From contig JAHEDK010000005.1 in assembly GCA_024641245.1 (NCBI GenBank), forward strand, positions 1 to 64,000: 64,000 nt of DNA, given 5' to 3'. The notes beneath the pieces are model-generated. The model was not told where the DNA came from. It was given only the letters and a program-made list of their open reading frames with translations, and made no database searches. Numbering within the stretch: the stretch's first letter is position 1; each line of letters begins with the position of its first letter. Of the stretch, positions 33,633 through 42,730 are shown piece by piece. The DNA is from Actinomycetes bacterium. Its GTDB lineage: Bacteria; Actinomycetota; Acidimicrobiia; Spongiisociales; JAHEDJ01. Position numbers and translations under genes: made by a program.

Positions 33633-34847
33633 ATGCCCAGCTCGTTCTTGCATCCGTTCACGTCGCCTCGAAAGACGGAGTTCATCTCGATCACCGGTGG
33701 CAGAGGTGCCGTCGTTATCGACGACCAGGGAAATGAGTACATCGACGGAATGGGCTCGTTGTGGTACGCCAACGTTGGCTACGGCAGGGAAGAAATCGCC
33801 GACGCCATCGCCGACCAGGCGAAGAAGCTCGGCGCCTATCACACCTTCGACCCGTTCACGAACCCGCCCAGCGAGGAACTCGCTGCCAAGGTCGTCGAAC
33901 TGTCGCCATTCGACGACGCGCGTGTTTTCTTCGGTTCGTCCGGATCCGAGGCTGTCGACACGGCCATGAAGCTCGCCCGTATCGCACAGCGCGAGTTGGG
34001 CCATCCCCAGAAGCAGATCATCGTGAGCCGTGAGCGCGGTTACCACGGCACCAACTACGGAGGAACCTCGGTGCAGGGCATAGCCCCCAACCGCGAGGGG
34101 TTTGGGCCGCTGGTACCGGGCATCATCAATGTGGTCGCCGACGACGATGAAGCGATGAAGAAGATCTTTGCCGAGCACGGTGACGAGATCGCGGCCGTGA
34201 TCACCGAGCCGATCCAGGGAGCGGGCGGGGTGTGGCCACCACCCGATGGCTATCTGTCGCATCTGCGCGACCTCTGCGATACATACGGCGCCTTCCTCAT
34301 CCACGATGAAGTCATCACCGGATTCGGGCGTACGGGGAAGTGGTTCGGCAGTCAGTTCTACGGGGTAACACCCGATATGATCACGTTCGCCAAAGGCGTG
34401 ACGTCAGGTTACGTACCGCTATCCGGGGTAATCGTAGGCCCCGCCGTTCTGGCGGGACTCGAAGCGAACGACGGCTTCATCCTGCGGACGGGCTACACGT
34501 ATTCTGGGCACCCGCTGGGTTGTGTCGCCGCGCTGAAGTGCATCGAGATTCAGGAGCGGGAAGGCCTGCTGGCACGGGCGACCGAGATCGGGAAGCGCCT
34601 GTCCGCCGGACTCAACGCCTTGCGCGACGAAGGGTTGCTGAGCGATGTGCGCGGCGAGGGAGCGGTTTGGGGAATCTCTGTACCGGACGGTGTCAATGTC
34701 GTGGCGGTGCGCGACGCTTTGCTGCAGAAGGGCGTGATCATCCGCCCGATCCCACCAAATCATCTCACGATGTGCCCGCCGCTCGTCATCTCCGACGACC
34801 AGATCGACACAATCGTCTCGTCCCTGCGAGGTGTGTTGAAGGGGTAG
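33633..34847 (+). CDS. Class III aminotransferase
   Basis: 404 aa from ATG 33633 (AGGAGG 9 bases upstream, preferred over the GTG at 33609). PLP signatures: GSLWYANVGYGREEIADA, FFGSSGSEAVDTAMKLAR, ITEPIQGAGGVWPPP, IHDEVITGFGRTGKWF and the Schiff-base Lys in ITFAKGVTSGYVPLSG. Class III enzymes transfer terminal amino groups of omega-amino acids, diamines or polyamines, often to pyruvate. It faces the amidinotransferase across operator 1, and alanine dehydrogenase follows, which fits a pyruvate/alanine amino shuttle. Confidence 0.93.
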   Translation: MPSSFLHPFTSPRKTEFISITGGRGAVVIDDQGNEYIDGMGSLWYANVGYGREEIADAIADQAKKLGAYHTFDPFTNPPSEELAAKVVELSPFDDARVFFGSSGSEAVDTAMKLARIAQRELGHPQKQIIVSRERGYHGTNYGGTSVQGIAPNREGFGPLVPGIINVVADDDEAMKKIFAEHGDEIAAVITEPIQGAGGVWPPPDGYLSHLRDLCDTYGAFLIHDEVITGFGRTGKWFGSQFYGVTPDMITFAKGVTSGYVPLSGVIVGPAVLAGLEANDGFILRTGYTYSGHPLGCVAALKCIEIQEREGLLARATEIGKRLSAGLNALRDEGLLSDVRGEGAVWGISVPDGVNVVAVRDALLQKGVIIRPIPPNHLTMCPPLVISDDQIDTIVSSLRGVLKG

Positions 34848-34957
34848 GGATCGGTCGCAGCTTCCGGCCGCTAGGCGAGGACCTACGACCGACAGTTCTT
34901 ATAACGACACGGCAACCGGAAATGTGAGATAGCCCACTGCAACGGAGGTACAGCGAG

Positions 34958-36079
34958 ATGCTTGTTGGGGCGCCGAAGGAGATCAAGAAGGCAGAACGAC
35001 GCGTCGGGCTGACGCCGTCGAGTGTGAGAGAGCTGGTGGCCCACGGTCACGAGGTCCTGGTCGAGACGGCTGCCGGAGCCGGTATCGGCGCTTCGGACGA
35101 AGACTACGCATCGGCCGGTGCTCGCATTGCCGCGACTGCGGCAGAGGTGTGGGACCAGGCGGAGATGATCGTCAAGGTGAAGGAACCGCAGGCAATCGAG
35201 CGAGCCCAGCTGAGCGACGATCAGGTGCTTTTCACATACCTCCATCTCGCCCCTGATCCCGACCAAACCAAGGACCTCGTCGATGGCGGTGCAACCTGCA
35301 TCGCCTATGAGACGGTGACCGACCGCAAGGGCGGATTGCCGCTTCTCGCTCCGATGTCGCAGGTCGCCGGACGTATGTCCATTCAGGCAGGAGCGCACTG
35401 TCTCGAGGCCCCCAATGGCGGGGCGGGACTCCTGCTGGGCGGTGTGCCCGGCGTCCACTCGGCGAAGGTCGTGGTGATCGGTGGCGGCGTCGTCGGTGAG
35501 CATGCCATCGAGATGGCAGTTGGCCTCGGTGCCTTTGTCACCGTGCTGGATCGCGACATTGCCGTGCTGGATCGTCTCGCCAGGCGCTTCGGTACATTGC
35601 TAGAAACCGTCTATTCGACCGCGTCGTCGCTCGAGGAACTGGTGCTCGACGCCGATCTCGTCATCGGGGCCGTCCTCGTCAAGGGTGATCGAGCCCCTCG
35701 CCTCGTGACGGCCGAGATGGTCAAGGCCATGCGCCCGGGTTCCGTCCTGGTGGATGTGGCGATCGATCAGGGCGGCTGTTTTGAGACCTCGCGCCCGACC
35801 ACCCATGAGGAGCCAACGTACGTCGTCGACGGCGTCGTGCACTACTGCGTGGCCAACATGCCGGGTGCAGTGCCGCGTACGTCCACCTACGCGCTCAACA
35901 ACGCGACGCTTCCGTTCACACTGGCGCTGGCCGACAAGGGCGCCAAACAGGCCATGCTCGATGATGTGCACCTTATGGGTGGTCTCAACGTGTGCAGAGG
36001 ACGAGTAACGGAAGAGCACGTCGCCAGAGAACTCGGCTATGAATATGTGGAGCCGGCGGAGGCATTGAAGGCCTGTTGA
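34958..36079 (+). CDS. ald: Alanine dehydrogenase
   Basis: 373 aa, the usual length. Conserved parts: [17 protein letters not shown] with the pyruvate-binding Arg, [15 protein letters not shown] with the catalytic His, [22 protein letters not shown] for NAD, and [16 protein letters not shown]. It oxidatively deaminates L-alanine to pyruvate and ammonia. GGAGG precedes the ATG. Located behind a class III aminotransferase, it would regenerate pyruvate as amino acceptor and release nitrogen as ammonia. Confidence 0.95.
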   Translation: MLVGAPKEIKKAERRVGLTPSSVRELVAHGHEVLVETAAGAGIGASDEDYASAGARIAATAAEVWDQAEMIVKVKEPQAIERAQLSDDQVLFTYLHLAPDPDQTKDLVDGGATCIAYETVTDRKGGLPLLAPMSQVAGRMSIQAGAHCLEAPNGGAGLLLGGVPGVHSAKVVVIGGGVVGEHAIEMAVGLGAFVTVLDRDIAVLDRLARRFGTLLETVYSTASSLEELVLDADLVIGAVLVKGDRAPRLVTAEMVKAMRPGSVLVDVAIDQGGCFETSRPTTHEEPTYVVDGVVHYCVANMPGAVPRTSTYALNNATLPFTLALADKGAKQAMLDDVHLMGGLNVCRGRVTEEHVARELGYEYVEPAEALKAC

Positions 36080-36131
36080 TGAGCAGCGATCGTTATCCTC
36101 GCCGGTCGTGGCTCGTGCGACCGTGGGTGCG

Positions 36132-37001
36132 ATGAACGACACGTTGAGCGAGTTTCCATGGCCGGCCGGCTTTCGATCTGCCGTTGCTTTGACGTTTGAT
36201 CTGGATGCCGAGTCGGTTGTGCTGGCGGTTGATCGGTCATACGCCTCCCGCCCTTCGGTGATGACGCATCAGGCTTACGGCCCTCTGACGGGATTGCCGC
36301 GGCTGCTCAATGTGCTCGATGCGGCGGCCTTGCGCGCCACCTTCTTCATTCCCGGGTTCACTGCCGACCGATACCCGGGCGCCGTTGCGGCGGTGCTCGA
36401 GGCAGGACACGAAGTGGCTCATCACGGGTATCTGCACCGTCCACCTGCGCACCTGACCGTTGAAGAGGAGCGGGCGGAGTTGGAGCGAGGGCTCGAAGCT
36501 CTGGGCAAACACGGTGTGCGGCCCGCCGGGTTCCGTGCGCCCTGGTGGGAGACGTCTGCCGACACGCTGGGCCTTCTGGCGGAGTTCGGCTTCAGTTACG
36601 ACGCCAGCCTCTTCGATCGCGATACTCCCTATCCGGTGGCGACGGATCAGGGTGTAATCGTGGAGATACCACAGTCGTGGGCGTTCGATGATTGGGAACG
36701 ATATGCCTATCTACCGGACCCTCCGGCCGGTCAAGGGGTGATCGAGCGCCCCTCCGACGTGATGGAGACCTGGTGGCAAGACATCGTGGCCTACCGGGAG
36801 TACGGCGCTTGCGCAGTCCCGGTGATGCACCCTTTCCTGTCGGGGCGACCGGCCCGGGCGCTGGCGCTGGCGGGTTTGCTCGAACGCCTGTCGTCACTAC
36901 CGGATGTGTGGGTGACTACGTTGGGCGAGATCGCCTCTCATGCTTTCGACCTGGGGATGGAGGCCACCCCGCTCGATCTTCCTGATGTCGACGGCGTTTG
37001 A
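36132..37001 (+). CDS. Polysaccharide-deacetylase (NodB) family hydrolase
   Basis: 289 aa from ATG 36132. NodB motif 1 is ALTFDLDAESV, motif 2 AHHGYLHRPPAHL (HxxxH-type metal site), motif 3 RAPWWETSADTLGLLAEFGF. There is no signal peptide, so the enzyme is cytoplasmic. Such soluble family members act on small N-acyl compounds, allantoin (PuuE type) or formamides rather than wall polymers. It follows alanine dehydrogenase, and the convergent transporter genes lie beyond it. Deacylation of a polyamine or amide is a reasonable guess. Confidence 0.8.
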   Translation: MNDTLSEFPWPAGFRSAVALTFDLDAESVVLAVDRSYASRPSVMTHQAYGPLTGLPRLLNVLDAAALRATFFIPGFTADRYPGAVAAVLEAGHEVAHHGYLHRPPAHLTVEEERAELERGLEALGKHGVRPAGFRAPWWETSADTLGLLAEFGFSYDASLFDRDTPYPVATDQGVIVEIPQSWAFDDWERYAYLPDPPAGQGVIERPSDVMETWWQDIVAYREYGACAVPVMHPFLSGRPARALALAGLLERLSSLPDVWVTTLGEIASHAFDLGMEATPLDLPDVDGV

Positions 37002-37004
37002 CCG

Positions 37005-38060
37005 CTACGACTCGAGGAGCACGAAGTCGTCGAGATCGGCGCTGATGCGGACGATCTGGTCGATGGCGAGCGCCGGTTTGGCGGGCGAGTTGAGGATCAG
37101 CTCCGTATGCCCCAGCGCCACTCTGCACCGCTGGTGAGCCCCTATGAAGTGGCGGTCGACGACCCGGCCCTCCCCGAGCTGAAATCCTCCCGTATCGTCT
37201 GCCCGGAGGTGCTCGGGACGAATCGCCACCGTGACGGGAGTGTCCCGGATTGCCCGGCCGTGCACGGAGAACCTTCCAAACGTGGTCTCCACCTCGACTC
37301 TTCCCCCGGCGGTGGCCCTCGCCGTTCCATCGACCAGGTTGCTGTCACCCATGAAGGTGGCGGTGAAGCGTGTCGATGGGCGAAGGTACAGGCGATCCGG
37401 AGGCCCGTGATCTTCGATACGGCCGTCGCGGAGGACCACGATGGTGTCTGCGAGACTCATGGCCTCCTCCTGATCGTGCGTTACGTGGACGAATGTGGTT
37501 CCGAGCCTTCTCTGGATCTTGCTTAGCTCGTCCTGCATCTGACGTCGGAGCTTGAGGTCGAGGGCCCCCAATGGTTCATCGAGAAGCAGCACCCTGGGTT
37601 CGATCACCACCGCCCTGGCGAGTGCTATTCGCTGTCGCTGACCGCCCGACAGTGAGGCGATATGACGATCGCCGGTGCCCGGTAGTCCGACCAGTTCGAG
37701 CGCAGTTTCAACACGCCGGCGGCGTTCGTCACCCTTGATGCCGTGCATGGCGAGGCCGAATCCGATGTTCTTGCCGACGGTCATGTGCGGGAACAACGCG
37801 TAATCCTGAAAGACCGTGGTGGTGGGTCGCCGGACCGGCGGGAGGTCGGTCACGTCGGTGTCGTCGATGTGTATGCGCCCCTCTGTAGGCTCCGTGAAGC
37901 CGCCCAGAATGCTGAGCAGCGTCGTCTTACCGCTGCCGGATGGACCCAGGATGACCACATAGGAACCCGGCTCAACCACGAGATGCACGTCATCGAGCGC
38001 TGCCGTATCGCCGTAGCGTTTCGTGACACCATCGATGGTGAGCCTTGCGCCGAGCGTCAT
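37005..38060 (-). CDS. potA: Polyamine-type ABC transporter ATP-binding protein (PotA-like)
   Basis: 351 aa. Walker A GPSGSGKTTLL, the signature LSGGQRQRIALARA, Walker B RVLLLDEPLGALD and the His loop VHVTHDQEEA, then a C-terminal TOBE domain (about residues 270-345). It powers uptake of spermidine/putrescine-type cations or related compounds. It overlaps the PotC-like gene by 4 bases and is the last gene of a four-gene operon. Confidence 0.9.
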   Translation of the reverse strand: MTLGARLTIDGVTKRYGDTAALDDVHLVVEPGSYVVILGPSGSGKTTLLSILGGFTEPTEGRIHIDDTDVTDLPPVRRPTTTVFQDYALFPHMTVGKNIGFGLAMHGIKGDERRRRVETALELVGLPGTGDRHIASLSGGQRQRIALARAVVIEPRVLLLDEPLGALDLKLRRQMQDELSKIQRRLGTTFVHVTHDQEEAMSLADTIVVLRDGRIEDHGPPDRLYLRPSTRFTATFMGDSNLVDGTARATAGGRVEVETTFGRFSVHGRAIRDTPVTVAIRPEHLRADDTGGFQLGEGRVVDRHFIGAHQRCRVALGHTELILNSPAKPALAIDQIVRISADLDDFVLLES

Positions 38061-38845
38061 CGCTGTTTCTCCAGTCTCCGTCTGATGAGGGCATAGGTGA
38101 TGATGAGCATGCCGATCGACAGGGCGAACACGATCGTTCCCGCTGCGTTGGTCTTCGGATTGAGACCGGTCCGCAGGGCCGACCAGATCTCAACCGGGAG
38201 TGTCACATCGAACCGGGTCAGCAGGAGGGCGATGACGAACTCGTCCCAGGAGAGCGTGAAGGACAGTAGGAAGGCGGCGAGCAATCCGGGTGCGAGCAAT
38301 GGGACGGTTACGAGCGCGAGAACCCGTGATTCCCCGGCCCCGAGATCACGGGCAGCCTGTTCGAAGCGCGCTTGCTGCTCGTTCATCTGACTCATGATGA
38401 TGGCGAACGCCAACGGAAGATTGATCACAACATGGCCGATCGTGACCGTGATCAGCGATCGCCCGATTGCGAGCTCGCTGAATGTGAGAGAGAGGCCGAG
38501 TCCGATGACGAGATAGGAGACACCGAGGGGCGCAATCAAGAACGCCCGAAGTGCTTGGACGCCTTTGGGGCGGAATCTGGCCAGGCCGTAGGCAGCGAGG
38601 AATCCGAGCATCGTGCAGATCAATGCCGAGGTGATACCGACCAGAGCCGAGTTGCGCAACGCCGCCATCATCCGTCCGTCGGCGAACAACGCTTCATACC
38701 AGCGCAGGGATAGGCCGCGCAGGGGGGGAACGGCTACCGCCCCATCCTGGAAAGAGAAGAGGACGAGAGCCAGCACGGGCAGGAGGATGAAGCCGAAAAC
38801 GGCGACGACGTATGAGTAGCGGATCACACCGCCGACTCGTTTCAT
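38057..38845 (-). CDS. potC: ABC transporter permease (PotC-like)
   Basis: 262 aa from ATG 38845. Six hydrophobic helices, with the EAA loop FEQAARDLGAGESRVLALVTVPLLAPG. The start overlaps the PotB-like stop by 4 bases. With PotB it forms the membrane channel. Confidence 0.9.
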   Translation of the reverse strand: MKRVGGVIRYSYVVAVFGFILLPVLALVLFSFQDGAVAVPPLRGLSLRWYEALFADGRMMAALRNSALVGITSALICTMLGFLAAYGLARFRPKGVQALRAFLIAPLGVSYLVIGLGLSLTFSELAIGRSLITVTIGHVVINLPLAFAIIMSQMNEQQARFEQAARDLGAGESRVLALVTVPLLAPGLLAAFLLSFTLSWDEFVIALLLTRFDVTLPVEIWSALRTGLNPKTNAAGTIVFALSIGMLIITYALIRRRLEKQR

Positions 38846-39696
38846 TCCTGCTCCAGGGTGAGCCGCTTTGCCGACGCCGCGTAGACCACGATGACGACCA
38901 CGAGAAGAACAACGCTGAGCGCCGCAGCCAGCGGGAAGTCCCCCCGCCGCTGCACCTGGAGCATGATTGCCTGGGGTAGCAATAGTTCCTGGCCACCGCC
39001 GAGGATCTGCGGGGTAATGAAGTCGCCGATGGCGAGCACGAAGGTGAGGAAAGCGCCGACGACGACACCGGGCATGCTCAGCGGGAGCGTCACCCGAAGG
39101 AAGGTCATGGGAGACGAAGCGCCGAGGTCCCTGGCCGCCTTCCGGTACGAGTCGGGAATCTGGGTGAGGCTCGCATAGATAGTGAGGGAGGTGAGCATCG
39201 TGAAGAAGTGCACGAACCCGATGACGGTTGCCAGCCTTGTGTTGGAAAGCGTGATCGGCGACGAGATCAATCCGGTGGACGTCATAAGGTCGTTGACGAC
39301 ACCGTTCTTGCCCAGAACGAGCAGCCAGCTGTATGAGCGGACCACGTAAGAGGTCCAGAACGGGAGCACGGCCAGCAGCAGGAGCGGCCGTTGCCACCGC
39401 GGGGGCACGCGATACGCCAGGATGTAGGCGAACGGGTAAGCAACGAGAATGCTGACGACGACGGTGATGGCTACCACCTCGAGCGAATTCCGAAGCGCAT
39501 CGAAGAACACCGGTTCGTCGATGATCCGCCGGTAGTTGTACAAGCTGGGCGAAGTGTCGATCGCGCCGCCGACTCTCCGAAAGAGGCTGTAGGCGAACAC
39601 CATCCCCATCGGAGCGAGGAAGAAGAGACTCGTCCAGAGAAGGGCTGGACCCGCCAGGGTCCAGCCCTTCCTCGAAGATGTCTGTGCTGCCGTCAA
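38842..39696 (-). CDS. potB: ABC transporter permease (PotB-like)
   Basis: 284 aa, about six helices (first at residues 16-36, LLWTSLFFLAPMGMVFAYSL). The EAA loop is YRKAARDLGASSPMTFLRVTLPLSMPG. It overlaps both neighbours by 4 bases, so translation is coupled through the operon. Confidence 0.9.
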   Translation of the reverse strand: MTAAQTSSRKGWTLAGPALLWTSLFFLAPMGMVFAYSLFRRVGGAIDTSPSLYNYRRIIDEPVFFDALRNSLEVVAITVVVSILVAYPFAYILAYRVPPRWQRPLLLLAVLPFWTSYVVRSYSWLLVLGKNGVVNDLMTSTGLISSPITLSNTRLATVIGFVHFFTMLTSLTIYASLTQIPDSYRKAARDLGASSPMTFLRVTLPLSMPGVVVGAFLTFVLAIGDFITPQILGGGQELLLPQAIMLQVQRRGDFPLAAALSVVLLVVVIVVYAASAKRLTLEQE

Positions 39697-40796
39697 CCCT
39701 GCAGGAACCTTGTCCAGACATCGAGCATGGCCGCGTCGAGGTCGGCATCCGGGATGAAGTAGGGGTAGGAATTACCCACGAACCCTTCCTGTTCGTCCCA
39801 GCGGAGAATCTCCTTCTCGGCGTCGGTCAGCGTTGCTTTTGAGTTGGCCGGCATTGCCCAGTAACACGAGGACGTAGCCAGACGTGCCTGGCCCTCCGGG
39901 CTCACGATGTACTGAACGAACTTGGTGGCCAGGTCTTTCTTCTCCGAATCGGCGAACACCCCGATGGCTTGCTGCCAGCGAATTCCTCCTTGTTTCGGAA
40001 GGATCCAGTCGAAAGCCGGGTTCTCGGCGTTGAGAACGCCCGTCACGAACTCGCCGCCGCCGACGATGATGTCGACTTCGCCGGTGGCCAGTGCGGTCTG
40101 CGTGGTGACCACATCTCCGATCAAAGCGACATGCGGCTTGAGGTCCATCAAGCGTTGCTCGATGGCCGGGAGGTCGTCGACGGTCAGGTCGGCAGGCTTG
40201 ATGCCCAGGCTGATGGCTACCTGCTCCATCACAGGGATGTAGTAGTCGTACACGGCTATCCGCCCGTCGTAGTCCGGGTCCCACAGCGATTCGACGTCGC
40301 GCATGGCGTCCACCGAGACGTTGTCGCCGTTGAAGGCGATCGTGTTGTACCCGAACTTCTCAGGTACGGCGTAGAGAGTGTCATTCTGGTAGTGCGTACC
40401 GGGGAGATCGACGTCGGCGAAGAAATCATCCCACGGATAATCATCCGGGTTCAGTTCGGCAAGCAACCCGGCATCGACGATCCGCGGGACGTCCACCGAA
40501 TCGACCACGAACACATCCCATTCGCCGGGCTGTGACTGCTCGATGAGGCCAAGGGCAACGCCGGTGCCGTCGTAGTCTTTGACGTTGACCGTGACGTTGT
40601 TGGCCTCCTCGAAGGGTTGAAGCAACGCCGGATCGGTGTGATCGCACCACACCAGGGCGTTGAGCTCGGTGGGGACCTCGTCGGATATCGCACCGCCTTC
40701 GGTGGTGTCGGACTCTGCATCGCCGCAGGCGGAGGCGATGAGGGCGAAGGCGAGGAGTGCTCCGATCAACTGAAGGATCCCGCGGCGTGATTTCAT
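39693..40796 (-). CDS. potD: Polyamine-type ABC transporter substrate-binding lipoprotein (PotD-like)
   Basis: 367 aa from ATG 40796 (AGGAGG upstream). Signal peptide with lipobox ALIASAC, acidic linker, then the PotD/PotF fold (NALVWCDHTDPALLQPFEEANNVTVNVKDYDG, YAVPEKFGYNTIAFN, IIVGGGEFVTGVLN). PotD proteins recognise protonated amines through acidic pockets, but the ligand here could also be a guanidino compound. First gene of the operon. Operator 2 (40827-40842) lies directly upstream and faces the agmatinase-like gene. Confidence 0.85.
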   Translation of the reverse strand: MKSRRGILQLIGALLAFALIASACGDAESDTTEGGAISDEVPTELNALVWCDHTDPALLQPFEEANNVTVNVKDYDGTGVALGLIEQSQPGEWDVFVVDSVDVPRIVDAGLLAELNPDDYPWDDFFADVDLPGTHYQNDTLYAVPEKFGYNTIAFNGDNVSVDAMRDVESLWDPDYDGRIAVYDYYIPVMEQVAISLGIKPADLTVDDLPAIEQRLMDLKPHVALIGDVVTTQTALATGEVDIIVGGGEFVTGVLNAENPAFDWILPKQGGIRWQQAIGVFADSEKKDLATKFVQYIVSPEGQARLATSSCYWAMPANSKATLTDAEKEILRWDEQEGFVGNSYPYFIPDADLDAAMLDVWTRFLQG

Positions 40797-40826
40797 CTCT
40801 TCCTCCTGGAAACTGGACGGTGAGTT

Positions 40827-40842
40827 CCTATCGGCCGATAGG
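40827..40842. promoter_or_regulatory. TetR-type operator 2
   Basis: CCTATC GGCC GATAGG, a perfect 16-bp palindrome between the divergent PotD-like and ureohydrolase genes. Confidence 0.72.
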
Positions 40843-40970
40843 TTAGCGGGTGCATGATTCGGCCGGTTTCTTCCATCGGGCGAAAACCCCGCCGCCTGGC
40901 ATCGGTTGGTATTCTCCGAGTTTGTCGGGGGCCGACCGGCCCCCGCCACTCTTATGCTTGGAGGCACGGC

Positions 40971-41954
40971 GTGAATCCCGGAACACCCTTTGACGCCAGC
41001 CGGATCCACGCGTTTTCTTCCGGTTCAACGTTTGCGGGTGTTCCGGCTGCGACTCTCGATGACCTCCAGGGAGCACGCGCCGTGATAGTGGGGGCTCCGT
41101 TCGACTGGGGCACGTCGTATCGTCCCGGCACGAGGTTCGGGCCCAAAGCCATTCGGGAGAGTGACTACCTCGCTGCCGACGCATATCGGCCTCACCTGCC
41201 GACCGGTCTCAACGCGCTCGAGGGGGTAGTCGACATCGGAGATGTCGAGCTTCATCCGGGAGACATCGAGGGTGATCTCGATCGGATCGCCGCCACAATC
41301 GAGCGGATCAGCGGGGCCGGATCCATTCCCATCGTGCTGGGTGGCGATCACACCATCACATATGCCACCGCCACCGGCGTGGCCAGGACCTACGGTTTTG
41401 GTGAGGTCGCCCTGGTTCACTTCGACGCCCACGCTGACACGGGTGAGACGACCGGCTACGGATCCCTCTACGGTCATGGGACACCGATGCGCAGGTTGAT
41501 CGAATCGGGTGCAGTACCCGGGAGCAGGTTCGTCCAGATCGGCTTGCGCGGGTACTGGCCGGGCCCGGACACGGTTTCCTGGATGCGGGAACGGGGAATG
41601 CGCGGCTACATGATGACCGAGATCGAGGATCGGGGACTGAAGGCGGTCGTCGACGAGGCCGTCGCGCACGCCGGCGACGGCGCCGACGCAGTGTTCCTGT
41701 CGGTCGACATAGATGTTGTAGATCCGGGCATGGCGCCGGGAACGGGCACCCCTGAGCCGGGTGGTCTCACCTCTAGGCAGATCCTCGACACGGTGCGGAG
41801 GATGTCTCGCGAGCTGCGCATCGTCGGAGCCGACATCGTCGAAGTCTCACCGCCCTACGACGGACCGGGCGCCATCACGTCGTTTCTCGCCAACCGAATC
41901 GTCATGGAAGTCCTCAACGGCCTGGCCGAGCGAGCTGCCGGCGTGAGTTCATAG
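40971..41954 (+). CDS. Agmatinase-family ureohydrolase
   Basis: 327 aa from GTG 40971 (GGAGG upstream). The binuclear metal site is complete: GGDHTIT, HFDAHADTGE and SVDIDVVDPGMAPGTGTPEPGG. This family (agmatinase, guanidinobutyrase, arginase and the nickel-type guanidine hydrolases) releases urea from a guanidino compound. Several surrounding genes treat guanidino or polyamine compounds, so agmatine, 4-guanidinobutyrate or a similar compound is a likely substrate. It is divergent from the Pot operon across operator 2 and is followed by operator 3 and a TetR gene. Confidence 0.9.
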   Translation: MNPGTPFDASRIHAFSSGSTFAGVPAATLDDLQGARAVIVGAPFDWGTSYRPGTRFGPKAIRESDYLAADAYRPHLPTGLNALEGVVDIGDVELHPGDIEGDLDRIAATIERISGAGSIPIVLGGDHTITYATATGVARTYGFGEVALVHFDAHADTGETTGYGSLYGHGTPMRRLIESGAVPGSRFVQIGLRGYWPGPDTVSWMRERGMRGYMMTEIEDRGLKAVVDEAVAHAGDGADAVFLSVDIDVVDPGMAPGTGTPEPGGLTSRQILDTVRRMSRELRIVGADIVEVSPPYDGPGAITSFLANRIVMEVLNGLAERAAGVSS

Positions 41955-41992
41955 ACCGTCGTGGCATTGTGCCACGGCGGAATCTTCGGTAG

Positions 41993-42008
41993 CCTATCGA
42001 TTGATAGG
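41993..42008. promoter_or_regulatory. TetR-type operator 3
   Basis: CCTATC GATT GATAGG (flanked by G and C, giving 7-bp arms), 57 bases before the TetR gene's ATG; suggests autoregulation. Confidence 0.7.
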
Positions 42009-42064
42009 CCTGGGGTGCATTCTCTGTGATGCCCTGCAGCCTCGTCCTCAGACTGTGAGACGAC

Positions 42065-42700
42065 ATGACCGGACTTGAACTCGATTCCGAGGAGCTTCCC
42101 ACCCGGGAGCGCATTCTGCGCGAAGCGTCCAGGTTGTTTGGCAAGAAGGGGTATCACGGGACCTCAACGCGCAAGATCGCGGAGGCTGTGGACATCCGCC
42201 AGCCGTCGCTCTTCCATCACTTTCCCTCCAAGGACGCCATCATGGCTGAGCTAATCGACATCGATCTCGACGAAGCGGCGACGGTAGCGCAGGCCCAGGC
42301 GTCGGCCGACGGTTCTGCCGCACTCCGGCTCTACAAGTACCTGATCTGGGATATCTCCTTCATCTGCCGGTGTGCGTACGACCTGACCTCTGTCGAGTCG
42401 GTGCTCGACGATCCCGTCTTCGCAGACAAGCGAGCGCGCCACCAAACGCTCGTCGACGCCAGGCGATCGTTGATCGAAGAGGCGATTGACTCGGGAGAAT
42501 TCGTCAAGGTGGATCCTGAGGTGGCCGAGAGAGCCATCGTCTGGATTCTGAGGGGCGACATCAACGACACGGCCGGACAAGCCATCCCCGATGCCGACGT
42601 CGTCGCCGATCAGCTCGCTTCATTCATTCTGCGGGCACTTCTGTCCGACCCATCGCGACTCGACGAGATCAGAGTCGCGGCCGGAGAGAGCGTCGCGTGA
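42065..42700 (+). CDS. TetR-family regulator 1
   Basis: 211 aa. The N-terminal HTH (RILREASRLFGKKGYHGTSTRKIAEAVDIRQPSLFHHFPSK, split here by its turn) is followed by an all-helical ligand domain with Cys-containing FICRCAYDL. The recognition-helix segment QPSLFHHFPSK is nearly identical to that of regulator 2 (46658), so both probably bind CCTATC-N4-GATAGG. Operator 3 sits in its own promoter. It is convergent with the urease-like genes. Ligand unknown, probably a nitrogen compound metabolised by the cluster. Confidence 0.88.
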   Translation: MTGLELDSEELPTRERILREASRLFGKKGYHGTSTRKIAEAVDIRQPSLFHHFPSKDAIMAELIDIDLDEAATVAQAQASADGSAALRLYKYLIWDISFICRCAYDLTSVESVLDDPVFADKRARHQTLVDARRSLIEEAIDSGEFVKVDPEVAERAIVWILRGDINDTAGQAIPDADVVADQLASFILRALLSDPSRLDEIRVAAGESVA

Positions 42701-42730
42701 GCACGTGGCGAGCGGACGGAGCACCTCGGA

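Noticed and set aside
34848-34957. Glycine riboswitch before alanine dehydrogenase
   Set aside because: No conserved riboswitch core could be traced in this 110-base gap.
36108-36131. Upstream GTG start for the NodB-family gene
   Set aside because: The ATG at 36132 leads straight into the family's first strand; the extra eight residues are unlike relatives.
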